This document shows positions 43,149-52,134 of a stretch of 64,000 nucleotides of DNA, piece after piece (the first letter of the stretch is position 1; every line of letters begins with the position of its first letter). Origin of the DNA: Terriglobus albidus (lineage in GTDB: Bacteria; Acidobacteriota; Terriglobia; Terriglobales; Acidobacteriaceae); contig NZ_CP042806.1 of NCBI RefSeq assembly GCF_008000815.1, positions 3,348,001 to 3,412,000 of the forward strand. Direction: 5' to 3'. The position numbers and the translations under genes were made by a program. Below the pieces are notes generated by a model. It made no database searches and was not told where the DNA came from. It saw nothing but the letters and a program-made list of their open reading frames with translations.

Positions 43149-43994
43149 TTGCTGACGGACTGGGACATCCCCATTGGGATCAGTTGTGTCCTTGCGGCCG
43201 TCGCCATTGTCTATGTACGTGGTTGGCTCGCGCTCAGGCGTTCACGCCCGGCTACGCTGCCAACCTGGCGGCTGGTCGCGTTTCTTTCCGGCCTCATAGC
43301 TCTTTTTATCGCCGTATCTTCATCGCTCGATACTTTTAGCGAAGTCTTACTTGTTATGCACATGGCGCAGCACTTTGTGCTGATGTCAGTCGCACCCCCA
43401 TTGATCGTTTTAGGCGCTCCTTTTGTTCCCATGTTGCGGGGACTGCCACGATGGCTCATCCGAAGGGCTGGGGGGCCCATCTTCCGATCGAGAGTTGTTC
43501 ATCACTTAAGGCGCTTCCTGTCCTGCTTATCTGTCGCATGGCTGGCGATGAATTTGACCTATATCGGGTGGCACATCCCCAAAGCCTACGAATTTGCGCT
43601 CTCCTCGGAGGGCTGGCACAACTCTGAGCACGCGTGTTTCTTCGTTACGAGCCTGTTGTTTTGGTGGCTTGTGTTCCAGCCATGGCCCATGCGCCGCACG
43701 TTTGACCAGTGGATGATCATTCCTTACTTGCTGACGTCAGATCTGGTTAACACCGGTCTGTCGGCGTTCCTCTGTTTTTCTGGTCGATTGCTCTACCCAA
43801 CCTATGACATCGAAAATCGGCCATTCGGAATCGACGCACTCAGCGACCAGGTTGCCGCTGGGTCATTTATGTGGGTTTGTGGTTCCGTGGTGTTTGTAGT
43901 ACCGGCGATCTACCTAGCCGTCTCCATTTTGACGAGCCACCGCTCGATGATGAAGCCGCCGGAGATCGAGAGGTACCGTGCTCTGGTTCCGTAG
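43149..43994 (+). CDS. CtaG-family cytochrome oxidase assembly protein (caa3_CtaG)
   Basis: A 281-residue membrane protein with seven helices, of the family named after the Bacillus caa3 assembly factor CtaG. Characteristic parts are LLVMHMAQHFVLMSVAPPLI with its conserved His pair, WHIPKAYEFALSSEGWHNSE and HACFFVTSLLFWWLVFQPWP. It is needed for CuB or oxidase assembly in relatives. The coordinates use a TTG at 43149 without a ribosome-binding site; a CTG at 43128, five bases behind GGGAGG and in frame, would add seven residues and may be the true start. It overlaps the next gene by 17 bases. Confidence 0.88.
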   Translation: MLTDWDIPIGISCVLAAVAIVYVRGWLALRRSRPATLPTWRLVAFLSGLIALFIAVSSSLDTFSEVLLVMHMAQHFVLMSVAPPLIVLGAPFVPMLRGLPRWLIRRAGGPIFRSRVVHHLRRFLSCLSVAWLAMNLTYIGWHIPKAYEFALSSEGWHNSEHACFFVTSLLFWWLVFQPWPMRRTFDQWMIIPYLLTSDLVNTGLSAFLCFSGRLLYPTYDIENRPFGIDALSDQVAAGSFMWVCGSVVFVVPAIYLAVSILTSHRSMMKPPEIERYRALVP

Positions 43995-44748
43995 CGTCTT
44001 CGAGTTTGCTGGTAAGGTGGGCCATTTTAGTATTCGTGTGCTCATTGATTCAGTGCGATCTCCATTTGAATTTGCGCAACTATCCCGTCAACTCGCCGAA
44101 GTCGGCAACAGATCATTAGCACTGATCGTCGTTTCAGGTTTTGCGCTCGGGGCGGTGATGACGCTGCATACACGAAATACACTCGTGACCTTCGGCGCCG
44201 CTGCGATGATCCCTGCTGTTCAGGCTGTCTCATTCTTTGTCGAGATCGGGCCCCTTGTGGCAGGCCTGCTCCTGGCCGGAAGGGTCGGATCGGGTATCGG
44301 CGCTGTGCTTGCGAACATGCGGGCATCCGAGCAAATCGACGCAATCGAATCGTTGTCGATCGACTCTTTCAAGTTTCTTGTCGTCCCCCGGGTCCTTGCC
44401 TGTGTGATCGCTTTACCGCTGTTGACATTATTTATGGATTTCTCGGGACTGCTGGGCGGTTTTCTTTCAGAGGTGCTATCGTCACACATCTCTCCCGAGC
44501 TCTATATCAACCGGGCGTTCGATAACCTTCAGTGGTCCAACTTTATAGCGCCCACCTTGAAGACAGCGATCTTTGGCTTCATCATCGGGTCTGTCTCCTC
44601 GTATTTCGGATACACGACTGATAAAGGAGCTCAAGGCGTCGGCGAAGCTGCGACAAATAGCGTGGTCGTGTCGTCCCTGCTGATCATCGTCGCTGATGTC
44701 CTCTTGATTAAATGCATCTTCTTCCTGTTTCCAGACACGGCGATATGA
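43978..44748 (+). CDS. MlaE-type ABC permease (phospholipid/Ttg2B family)
   Basis: A 256-residue permease of the MlaE family with five to six membrane helices, starting with GTG. The signature ALGAVMTLHTRNTLVTFGAA and the EQIDAIESLSIDSFKFLVVP segment fit. With the ATPase and the MCE protein encoded next it forms an Mla-type system moving lipids between the two membranes. In pseudomonads the orthologous genes are known as ttg2 (toluene tolerance). It overlaps the oxidase assembly gene, so the lipid-transport genes are part of the respiratory operon. Confidence 0.9.
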   Translation: MLWFRSVFEFAGKVGHFSIRVLIDSVRSPFEFAQLSRQLAEVGNRSLALIVVSGFALGAVMTLHTRNTLVTFGAAAMIPAVQAVSFFVEIGPLVAGLLLAGRVGSGIGAVLANMRASEQIDAIESLSIDSFKFLVVPRVLACVIALPLLTLFMDFSGLLGGFLSEVLSSHISPELYINRAFDNLQWSNFIAPTLKTAIFGFIIGSVSSYFGYTTDKGAQGVGEAATNSVVVSSLLIIVADVLLIKCIFFLFPDTAI

Positions 44749-45485
44749 CCCAATCTCCTTCAATTGCAGTTGAGTTCAAAAACGTCACGAAGGCGTTCGG
44801 TGAGAAACGTGTCTTAAATAGTGTCTCCTTTCGAATCGAGCAAGGGCAGGCGTTGTGTCTACTCGGCCGGAGCGGCACAGGTAAGAGTGTCACACTCAAG
44901 CTCATTATGGCGCTGATGCGGCCTGATTCGGGACAGGTCTGGGTGGACCAGGACAATGTCGTCGGGATGAATGAGCACGGACTATCGAAGGTAAGAAAAA
45001 AGCTGGGATATCTTTTTCAGGATGCCGCTCTTTTTGACTCCCTGACGCTCTATGAGAATCTCTCCCTACCTCTCCAGCGACTCACGAAGAAACCTAAGGA
45101 TGAGATCGATGATGTCGTCCATCGGGTCCTAAGCGACGTCGGTTTGGGTGCAGATGGAGCGAAGTACCCCTCTGCGCTGTCTGGAGGAATGAAGAAGCGT
45201 GCCGGGCTGGCGAGAGCTCTCGTTCTTGAGCCGAAGATACTTCTGGCCGATGAGCCGAGCAGCGGCCTGGATCGCATTACCGCTTCAGAGATCGACGAAC
45301 TGCTTTTGCGCCGAAAGGCCGAACATGGCACAGCTTTGATTGTCGTGACCCACGACATACATGGAGCTCGCCGTGTGGCGGATCGAGTAGGGGTTTTAGA
45401 TAAGGGAAATCTGGTCGCTTTTGGTTCGGTCGCGCAGGTTACCGAAAGCGAGAACGATGTGGCTCGCAGACTCATCACGGAGTAA
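44745..45485 (+). CDS. MlaF-type ABC transporter ATPase
   Basis: A 246-residue ATPase. Walker A GRSGTGKS, signature LSGGMKKRAGLARAL, Walker B ILLADEPSSGLD and the switch His in VVTHD are all intact. LSGGMKKR is characteristic of MlaF/Ttg2A proteins. It energises lipid transport with the permease encoded just upstream, with which it overlaps by four bases (ATGA). The ATG at 44745 is chosen because it couples to the previous stop. Confidence 0.94.
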   Translation: MTQSPSIAVEFKNVTKAFGEKRVLNSVSFRIEQGQALCLLGRSGTGKSVTLKLIMALMRPDSGQVWVDQDNVVGMNEHGLSKVRKKLGYLFQDAALFDSLTLYENLSLPLQRLTKKPKDEIDDVVHRVLSDVGLGADGAKYPSALSGGMKKRAGLARALVLEPKILLADEPSSGLDRITASEIDELLLRRKAEHGTALIVVTHDIHGARRVADRVGVLDKGNLVAFGSVAQVTESENDVARRLITE

Positions 45486-45489
45486 ACGC

Positions 45490-46857
45490 ATGTCGAAACG
45501 ATATTTTGTAGTTGGCCTTTTTATCATCGCTGGACTGACTTTGTTCGCGATTGGAATCTTCCTGGTTGGAAATCGTCACGAAGCCTTCTCTCGGCATTTA
45601 ATGATCTACTCCGAATTTGTCGACCTTGACGGACTCGCCAAAGGATCGAAAGTACGAGTTGCTGGGATGGATGCGGGCCAGGTGACGCGGATCGATGTGC
45701 CAGGGTCACCAGATTCCAGGTTTCTCGTACAAATGAGAATCAATGAGCAACTCCGTGGTCTCGTGCGCTCCGATTCGATCGTGACAGTGGATACGGAAGG
45801 TGTTGTGGGTGAAACGTTCCTTTCTATTCACCCGGGGAGTGCTAACGCGCCAATCGCGCAGGCCGACTCGGTGCTTGCGAGTAAGCCGGCGGTCGCTATG
45901 TCCGATCTTCTGACTCGCGGATTGGTTGTGATGAACGATGCCGACACTGCACTAAAGCAGGTGAGCGGAAAGCTGGGTGTCACTCTGGATGGAGTCAATG
46001 GTGCGGTTGGCAACGCAAACAATCTGCTCGTTGGACTTAAACAGGGGCAGGGAACTGTGGGCATGCTCCTGAAGGATGAGAAGGTAGCAGGTCAAATCCG
46101 ATTAGCAATATCAGATGTTCAGTCGGCCACATCCAATCTCAATCAGGCTTCCATCCATGTGAACAACCTTATGGGCGACGTTCAACAGCGCCAGCTCCCA
46201 CAAAAGCTCGATGACACCCTTACGCAGGTTCGGTCGGCAACGGCGGAAGCGAGCACAACGGTTCAACAAGTCCATAAGACCCTGGATCAGGCACTTGGAC
46301 CGGATACAAACGGTATAACTGCTGGACAGAATATCAGCCAAACGCTGACCAATATTAATGTTGCGACCTCCAATATGGCGGAAGATACAGAGGCGCTCAA
46401 GCGCAACTTCTTCTTCAAAGGGTTTTTCAAACGTCGTGGCTACTATAGCCTCGCCAGCTTGTCACCGAAGGAATACCGTCAGAGCAAATTGTTTGCGAAT
46501 GTAAACAACCACCGCTCGTGGCTTTCGGCCGACCACCTTTTCCGGCAGGGACCACAGAGCCCTGAAGAGCTGACGGCAGAGGGGCGTCGCTTGATTGATT
46601 CGGCTATTGCGGGATATGGCGATGCCGTCTTTCAGAGCCCAATTGTTATCGAGGGCTATTCTGATACCCCCGATCAGGCCGACCAGCTCGACAGCTCTTA
46701 TCGTCGGGCACAACTAGTGAGGGTTTACCTGGAGGCCCGGTTCCCATTTGCGACAAAGAATCTTGGAATGATCTCTCTTGGCGGGACCCCTCCGCCCGGT
46801 CTGGACCATGATCGCTGGTCTGGAGTCTGCCTTCTTGTAATGCAAAAGAGACAGTAA
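45490..46857 (+). CDS. MlaD-like MCE-domain protein with OmpA-like C-terminus
   Basis: A 455-residue protein; GGAG seven bases before the ATG at 45490. One N-terminal membrane helix (YFVVGLFIIAGLTLFAIGIF) is followed by a single MCE domain (about 35-120: VDLDGLAKGSKVRVAGMDAG, then VVGETFLSI), then a long helical stretch with repeated amphipathic segments. The last 115 residues resemble the OmpA/MotB peptidoglycan-binding fold (IVIEGYSDTPDQADQLDSSY then RRAQLVRVYLEARFP), although the usual GHTD reads GYSD. Ordinary MlaD proteins are shorter and lack that domain. The fusion would tie the lipid bridge to the cell wall. Confidence 0.85.
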   Translation: MSKRYFVVGLFIIAGLTLFAIGIFLVGNRHEAFSRHLMIYSEFVDLDGLAKGSKVRVAGMDAGQVTRIDVPGSPDSRFLVQMRINEQLRGLVRSDSIVTVDTEGVVGETFLSIHPGSANAPIAQADSVLASKPAVAMSDLLTRGLVVMNDADTALKQVSGKLGVTLDGVNGAVGNANNLLVGLKQGQGTVGMLLKDEKVAGQIRLAISDVQSATSNLNQASIHVNNLMGDVQQRQLPQKLDDTLTQVRSATAEASTTVQQVHKTLDQALGPDTNGITAGQNISQTLTNINVATSNMAEDTEALKRNFFFKGFFKRRGYYSLASLSPKEYRQSKLFANVNNHRSWLSADHLFRQGPQSPEELTAEGRRLIDSAIAGYGDAVFQSPIVIEGYSDTPDQADQLDSSYRRAQLVRVYLEARFPFATKNLGMISLGGTPPPGLDHDRWSGVCLLVMQKRQ

Positions 46858-46869
46858 GGGGAGACTCAT

Positions 46870-47883
46870 TTATGTGTGAGGTGCGTCTGCTCGATTCTTG
46901 CTGAATTCATATAGAGTGGCAGCGTTCTTAGCGATGTGGCGAATGGTCAGCCTTTCATGGGAGAGCTCCAGATCCGTAAAACCCAGCACGCGGTGACCCC
47001 AGCCTCGAGGCGTTGGCTGTGTATTCCACCCTGCCAGTCGTGCACCGCCCCCGCCCGACACCACAAAGGAGGTAGGGTGTCCATGGAATTCAAGGTGTTG
47101 GAGGTCGTGGTCATGTCCGGAGAGATAGAGGTCTACTTGATGATGCCGCAGCAGGAGATCCCATTCCTCGATCAATGCTCGATTGTCACGATGGATTCCG
47201 TTGCTATAGAGAGGGTGGTGGGCGGCGACAGCAAGGAAAGGCGTTGAGCGCGGGGAATTGAGTTGTTCCTCGAGCCATTTATTCTGTTGTTCATGTTCTT
47301 CCTTTGTCATCACGAAACTCCACGGCCAGGGATCCAGGCCCTTGCTGCCAGGAAGATTGGAATCGAGGCAGAAGATGGTCAAGAGAGGATTCTGCTTGGG
47401 TACCTGAACTGTGTACCATCGGTGCGGCATACTCCATCGTGAGCTCCGTTGTGTGTAGGCCAACTGTGTCTCGACTTTATTGCCACGGAGCCTTTCATAA
47501 TCGTGATTTCCTAGTACGGGATACACCGGACCGGGGAAGGACGATGATGGATACATTTGCTCGAACTGCTTGAGCCAGCGATCAGAGTTCACCCCGCCAG
47601 GCATTTCACCGTAAAAATTGTCCCCCAGCATGAGGAGAGCATCTGGCTTAATCCCATAGTCGGAACACCATTGTTTCATCGCCAGAGCAACCGCGATCTG
47701 CTGGTCGAGATCACTTACGGTACCCCAATCTCCCAACATGAGGACGTGATGGGCCTGAGGATCCGGCGATGAAGCCTCAATAACAGAGGATCTGGCTTGA
47801 GAGGAACCGAAGTACGCAAGCGCCGAGAACTTTGCGGTCTGCAACAGAAATCGGCGCCTGCTCCATTCACCTGGACGATTCAT
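46870..47883 (-). CDS. Tat-exported metallophosphatase (purple acid phosphatase type)
   Basis: A 337-residue calcineurin-like phosphoesterase. The N-terminus carries a twin-arginine signal (WSRRRFLLQTAKFSALAYFG). Metal-binding motifs are in family order: LGDWGTVSDLDQQI, LMLGDNFYGEM, VLGNHDY, VAAHHPLYSNG and LSGHDHDLQHLE. The pattern matches tartrate-resistant/purple acid phosphatases. It acts outside the cytoplasm, releasing phosphate from an unknown ester or phosphoprotein. It is the last gene of a five-gene minus-strand operon and converges on the MCE gene with only 12 bp between them. Confidence 0.9.
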   Translation of the reverse strand: MNRPGEWSRRRFLLQTAKFSALAYFGSSQARSSVIEASSPDPQAHHVLMLGDWGTVSDLDQQIAVALAMKQWCSDYGIKPDALLMLGDNFYGEMPGGVNSDRWLKQFEQMYPSSSFPGPVYPVLGNHDYERLRGNKVETQLAYTQRSSRWSMPHRWYTVQVPKQNPLLTIFCLDSNLPGSKGLDPWPWSFVMTKEEHEQQNKWLEEQLNSPRSTPFLAVAAHHPLYSNGIHRDNRALIEEWDLLLRHHQVDLYLSGHDHDLQHLEFHGHPTSFVVSGGGGARLAGWNTQPTPRGWGHRVLGFTDLELSHERLTIRHIAKNAATLYEFSKNRADAPHT

Positions 47884-47946
47884 CTGGGTTATTGCTCGCT
47901 CATTCGATAATCCGCTGTAGTTCCTCGGAAATGTACGAAGGGGGCA

Positions 47947-49560
47947 TCAAAGGGAGGTTCGATCGATACCGACGGCCTGCCAGCCTTCAGTAGATCTTCT
48001 GAAGATCACGGTTACTCCCTTACGTGCTTCTTTTGCCTCCGTCAGAGTACAACCAATAAAAGCTCCTTCCTGGGCTGAAGCTAGATCAGAAGGAACCTGG
48101 GAAGATGAGCCGGCTACAGGAGTCCTTCGACTGTTTTGATTGTCGAAGGAAAACCACGAGATCGCGTACGACGAGGCCGGGAGCAGATCAGACGTTGCGC
48201 CCAGATCGGTGTAATGTAGCTCGCCGCCAGCAATTGTGAAATCTTCAAGAGGAGCCACTCGTGAAAACCACGCGCGGCCAATGATGTCTCGACGCGCAAT
48301 TAGAACCTTGGTAATGTACTCGGCCACGCCCGGGTCAGAGAACTGACCTTCCCCTACGATGGCGCGAATTTCGTCTTCTTTGAAAGACGTGACCCGTTTG
48401 GCACCCCAGTACGCATCGATTGGAGTCATGGCGAGGAATGCTGGGTTGGGATAGTTCGGTTTCCATGTGAGCGGGTCAAATCCGGATGCTGTGAAGTTTC
48501 CTGCCGCCGGTAGATGGTGAGGATATCTGACCGTCTCCCACTTTGCCGGAACCAGGCCAAAGGTGAGTGCCCGCTTGGCTTGCTCACCACTTGTCGGCAG
48601 CCAGTCTTCCTGGCCATGCCGGGGATCCTTAGCGATATCACTATCGCTTCCAAAGGAATCGCCGAAGTCAAGAAGGTGATGTACGACGCGAGCGTCGGGT
48701 CCTTTACCCACGACAGAGTCAAGGGTATTATCTCCCTTTGCGTCTGTGTGATTGATCCACGCAAATAACACCTCAAGCCCTCGCAGATCCCGCCGTTGTT
48801 GATGCTGGATCAAATCGTTCGGATCATCACTGCGAACAGACTCATATCGGAACGGCCCAACGATACGTCCCTCAACCGACAAACTCGCCATAAGACGAAT
48901 CTTTCCGCCCGGCTCTGTGGGAACAGCATCCAGGATCTTCTCCAACTGGTCGTGGTTCATCGGATGTCTCTTGCCAGAGAGCGCCGTAATCATCGCCTTT
49001 TCGGAGAGACGAAAATCTTTCCGGCTGGCAATTAGGATGTAGTTCTCGGGAACGTTATAGCCGGCAGCATAAAGGAAGAGAGAGCCGATGACATCCGCGG
49101 CGGTTGCCATTTCGGGGTTGGATTGAGGATCGACCTTAATGAAATAGATAAGGCCTCGGGCATCTTTAATACGAAAGCCTGGGGTCACTCCTTCCGTTTT
49201 AGCAGCAACCACCGTGAAAGGAGCTTGCGGCTCGCCATGAACACGTGCTCCGGTCTTCAACTCCTCGAGACTTAGCTTGGGTCTGTTGGTGTACCAGCTC
49301 GAATCAGGAACCTCGCCGAGCGTATTCACGCCCAGGCTTGGAGTCGGCGGCGGTGTCTTGTATTTAGCAGAGTGATAAACGAAGTCGTAGATATCATTGA
49401 TATCCTGGACCGCGGCCTTTTGAGAAGACTCGATCTCGGGAACTCTCTTGAGTGGGTCGTCTGAAAGGAACTGTTGTGCCACCAGTGTTCTTGTGGAACC
49501 GGCTGTAGCAGCTAGAAGGAACGGAAGAGCCTTCCAAATGCATTGTTGAATACGAACCAT
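47947..49560 (-). CDS. secreted protein with kinase-like motifs, function unknown
   Basis: A 537-residue exported protein (signal LPFLLAATAGSTRTLVAQ). I know no named family for it, but motifs of the protein-kinase fold occur in the right order: IYFIKVDP with Lys142 (ATP-anchoring Lys position), Glu150 at the start of a helix, NHTDAKGDN with H-x-D-x4-N at 271-278 (catalytic loop), and HHLLDFGDSFG with DFG at 298-300. The spacing and the NHTD/LDFG forms recall FAM20C-, CotH- or HipA-like atypical kinases. Its start overlaps the Omp85-type gene by 49 bp. It lies between that barrel and a Tat phosphatase. Kinase activity is a hypothesis. Confidence 0.7.
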   Translation of the reverse strand: MVRIQQCIWKALPFLLAATAGSTRTLVAQQFLSDDPLKRVPEIESSQKAAVQDINDIYDFVYHSAKYKTPPPTPSLGVNTLGEVPDSSWYTNRPKLSLEELKTGARVHGEPQAPFTVVAAKTEGVTPGFRIKDARGLIYFIKVDPQSNPEMATAADVIGSLFLYAAGYNVPENYILIASRKDFRLSEKAMITALSGKRHPMNHDQLEKILDAVPTEPGGKIRLMASLSVEGRIVGPFRYESVRSDDPNDLIQHQQRRDLRGLEVLFAWINHTDAKGDNTLDSVVGKGPDARVVHHLLDFGDSFGSDSDIAKDPRHGQEDWLPTSGEQAKRALTFGLVPAKWETVRYPHHLPAAGNFTASGFDPLTWKPNYPNPAFLAMTPIDAYWGAKRVTSFKEDEIRAIVGEGQFSDPGVAEYITKVLIARRDIIGRAWFSRVAPLEDFTIAGGELHYTDLGATSDLLPASSYAISWFSFDNQNSRRTPVAGSSSQVPSDLASAQEGAFIGCTLTEAKEARKGVTVIFRRSTEGWQAVGIDRTSL

Positions 49561-50768
49561 ACCTTGACTCCCTCCGGCGAAACGCCTAAATCTACTCTCA
49601 CCACTTCTTGCTGCTTGCTTTTGATCCTGACGCCAAAACCTCCGTCGCCGCGAAGTTCACGTAAGCCCACCAGGCCCGGACGGCTGTAGACGTTCCCGCC
49701 ATCGCCAAAGATCGCCAGTTCCAGGCTTCCTGCAACGGACCAACGGTACTCGCCATTCAGCACGGAAGAGCCATTGCCGTAGTAGCGATAGCGCTCATAG
49801 CCACGAAGATCATTTGGGCCACCAATCGTCGGTTGCAGATAGAAAGGTACCTGCTGGCCGGAGGTGGGAAACGTCGTTTCGTTCCGCGCCCGAAAGGCGA
49901 GCGTTCTCATACCATTGAGAAAGGGAACGTAATAGGTCGCCTGGGTCTGGAGGCGATGAAAATCAGAGTGATTTCCGCTTCGATCCCAAAACTGCGTATC
50001 GCTGGCTTCGAGGATTAAACCTTTTGGACTACTAAAGCTTGGGGTCGTGAAATCGGCGGTCACCGACGCTGTGCCGGTTATGAAATTCGACTGTCTCTGT
50101 AGCCCGGGTGTATTTGCTTCATTGAAGAGCTTATCCGCCGAAGGCCAATCGCTAAGGTCACCGGGGCCGACATTGACGAGCAGTCCGCCAACGGCATAGC
50201 CAGCCGCAAGCTTCCGGTCGACAAAGTGACATTGTCCCCCGAAGTGGGCAGTTGTAAACTCACGTCTGAAGTCACTCCGGTTTTCTTTGATCGAATTGGA
50301 GCCGACGCCGTAATAGGGCATGGAGGCTGCGTTCTCATAGGCTCCATCCGCATGGAACTCCAGGTGGTCGTCCAACAGATTAATCAAATCCAGAGATGAT
50401 TCCGCGCGGTACCACTTCTTGGTCGAACCTACGATGTAGCTATCACTCACCAGATGGTCCCATAGCAGGTCTCGGCGGACGTAACCTGGTCCAAGCGAGA
50501 AACCGCCTCCGGTCGGCAAGCCCCCAAGCTTGGGAATGAGTCCATTCGGATTGACGACTGGATTGATAATCCGTTTTTCAAATCGATCGAACTCTTGTTC
50601 TCCATGGGATGGTCCTACGGGAGAAAGAGACCTTGCCTTTGCCCTTTCGCTCTCGGCGATGGTGGCACTTCTCGTTGAGCCCACTAACGGCTCCTGAGCA
50701 AAGCCGCTGACGCAGCTGAGGGTCACCGCTGACGATATTGCGACGATTTGTATCATCTTGTGTGTCAC
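49512..50768 (-). CDS. Omp85/BamA-superfamily surface antigen barrel
   Basis: A 418-residue outer-membrane protein. A GTG at 50768 behind GGAGG gives MTHKMIQIVAISSAVTLSCV plus the end of the signal peptide. The C-terminal region has the bacterial-surface-antigen signature GGPNDLRGYERYRYYGNGSS then LNGEYRWSVAGSLELAIFGD, and the last residue is Phe, as needed for outer-membrane assembly. No POTRA domains can be recognised, so it is a short barrel-only member rather than BamA itself. Such proteins insert or export other envelope proteins or lipids. Its downstream partner is the secreted kinase-like protein. Confidence 0.85.
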   Translation of the reverse strand: MTHKMIQIVAISSAVTLSCVSGFAQEPLVGSTRSATIAESERAKARSLSPVGPSHGEQEFDRFEKRIINPVVNPNGLIPKLGGLPTGGGFSLGPGYVRRDLLWDHLVSDSYIVGSTKKWYRAESSLDLINLLDDHLEFHADGAYENAASMPYYGVGSNSIKENRSDFRREFTTAHFGGQCHFVDRKLAAGYAVGGLLVNVGPGDLSDWPSADKLFNEANTPGLQRQSNFITGTASVTADFTTPSFSSPKGLILEASDTQFWDRSGNHSDFHRLQTQATYYVPFLNGMRTLAFRARNETTFPTSGQQVPFYLQPTIGGPNDLRGYERYRYYGNGSSVLNGEYRWSVAGSLELAIFGDGGNVYSRPGLVGLRELRGDGGFGVRIKSKQQEVVRVDLGVSPEGVKVWFVFNNAFGRLFRSF

Positions 50769-50813
50769 GATCTTTCGCCTCCAACTTTGACTTAAAACGT
50801 TGCCCAACCGTCC

Positions 50814-52103
50814 TCACGCGAGGACCGCGCCCTCCCGAGCCAGTTTTTGAAGCGGCAATTGTTTGTCGCCATCACCTTGTTCCAGGGACTTCATGCGATC
50901 GACCCGAACGAGGAGCCAATGACTACAGAACCATAGGCAGACGGCTAATCCTGCCACTGCGAGTAGTGTTGATCGGACGTTTAGGCCCGAGTTTGCTGCA
51001 AGCAGGAGTTGCAATATTCCCGCAGCAGACATATCACCGAGGCGCTCTCCGACGACGTCTATCAGTGGGCGAATCTCAACTCTCAGCTTGTCAGGCAATG
51101 TGGCATAGATCATCTCGGTGCCACATCGTTGCGCAGAGTTTCGAAGGGAATACTCTCCAATTCGGAGGTATTCGAAAACCGAGAACACGGGAGCAATCAA
51201 TGCTCCGAGCGCTGCGGTCGCGACAATTCCGGGATAAAGGGTCAGGCAGCGTCTTGCCCATTTCCCCGCAACGATGCGCCGGACAACGAGCTGCGAAAGC
51301 AATGCTCCCAGGCAAAGTAGCCCTTGCATAGAGCCCATAAAGTGAATTCGAGCAGCCTGGGAGTTATAGTGTTCTGCAACCCGCACACGGAAGACGAGAT
51401 CAAGCAGCGTTGACGTTGACGCTCCGACAATCGTGAAAATGACGAGCATGCGGGCGATAGCGCTCGACCAATGTTTTCGATCTGCATTTTGTTCACCTGC
51501 TTTGTGCTTGACCACGAACATGCAGCTTCCATCCCGATGGAAAAGGAGAAGTATCGAAGTCGCAATGTCCATGACGGCAAGCATTAATAGCGATGCCCGG
51601 AGATCGATGGCAGATGGGAGATAAACGAGTCCGAAACCTGCAAACATGCCTGCGGCGGTGCCGGATATCAGCACTGAAGGTACTTTGTTCGTATCACCAT
51701 GGTTGCAGTGGCTGGTCCAGTCACCAATCAATACCCAAATGAGCGAGAGCCCGATCGCGGTGGAGGCAGAGACTTCAATGTAGTAAGCCTTCAACATCCA
51801 CGGGTAGTTCTGGAAATTGAGCCCAATGATAATCTCTGCAATTGCATTTACTGCGTAGAAAATCCGCACTACATGGATACGTGCGTCGGACCGGAGGAAC
51901 AACGAGCACACAAGGCTGATGGTGATGGCCAGCAATGTACCAAGAACTGTCAGCGCTGGCAGATCGGAGACCGATAGACGTGATCCTAGTAACGAATCTC
52001 GAAATGCACGGCTGAAGACGTAGTGCATCATCAGGAGTGAATAGGACAGAACCAGGATTGGAAATGAACTGTCGCCGAGTCGCGTTTTGTAGCTCTTTAT
52101 CAT
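50814..52103 (-). CDS. ADP/ATP translocase-like (NTT/MFS) membrane protein
   Basis: A 429-residue polytopic protein with about 10-12 hydrophobic helices, paired with and weakly similar to the upstream translocase. Hydrophobic segments and the SFPILVLSYSLLMMHYVFSR start agree with that superfamily, but the charged motif KTVRESL of true nucleotide carriers is replaced by SRAFRDSLLG. It could be the second half of a heteromeric carrier. The start is uncertain: Met 52103 has no strong ribosome-binding site, and an upstream Met at 52190 would overlap the previous gene by 56 bases. Confidence 0.7.
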   Translation of the reverse strand: MIKSYKTRLGDSSFPILVLSYSLLMMHYVFSRAFRDSLLGSRLSVSDLPALTVLGTLLAITISLVCSLFLRSDARIHVVRIFYAVNAIAEIIIGLNFQNYPWMLKAYYIEVSASTAIGLSLIWVLIGDWTSHCNHGDTNKVPSVLISGTAAGMFAGFGLVYLPSAIDLRASLLMLAVMDIATSILLLFHRDGSCMFVVKHKAGEQNADRKHWSSAIARMLVIFTIVGASTSTLLDLVFRVRVAEHYNSQAARIHFMGSMQGLLCLGALLSQLVVRRIVAGKWARRCLTLYPGIVATAALGALIAPVFSVFEYLRIGEYSLRNSAQRCGTEMIYATLPDKLRVEIRPLIDVVGERLGDMSAAGILQLLLAANSGLNVRSTLLAVAGLAVCLWFCSHWLLVRVDRMKSLEQGDGDKQLPLQKLAREGAVLA

Positions 52104-52134
52104 GCTTCGAGGGAGTTGTTGTTGTAAAAGGGGG

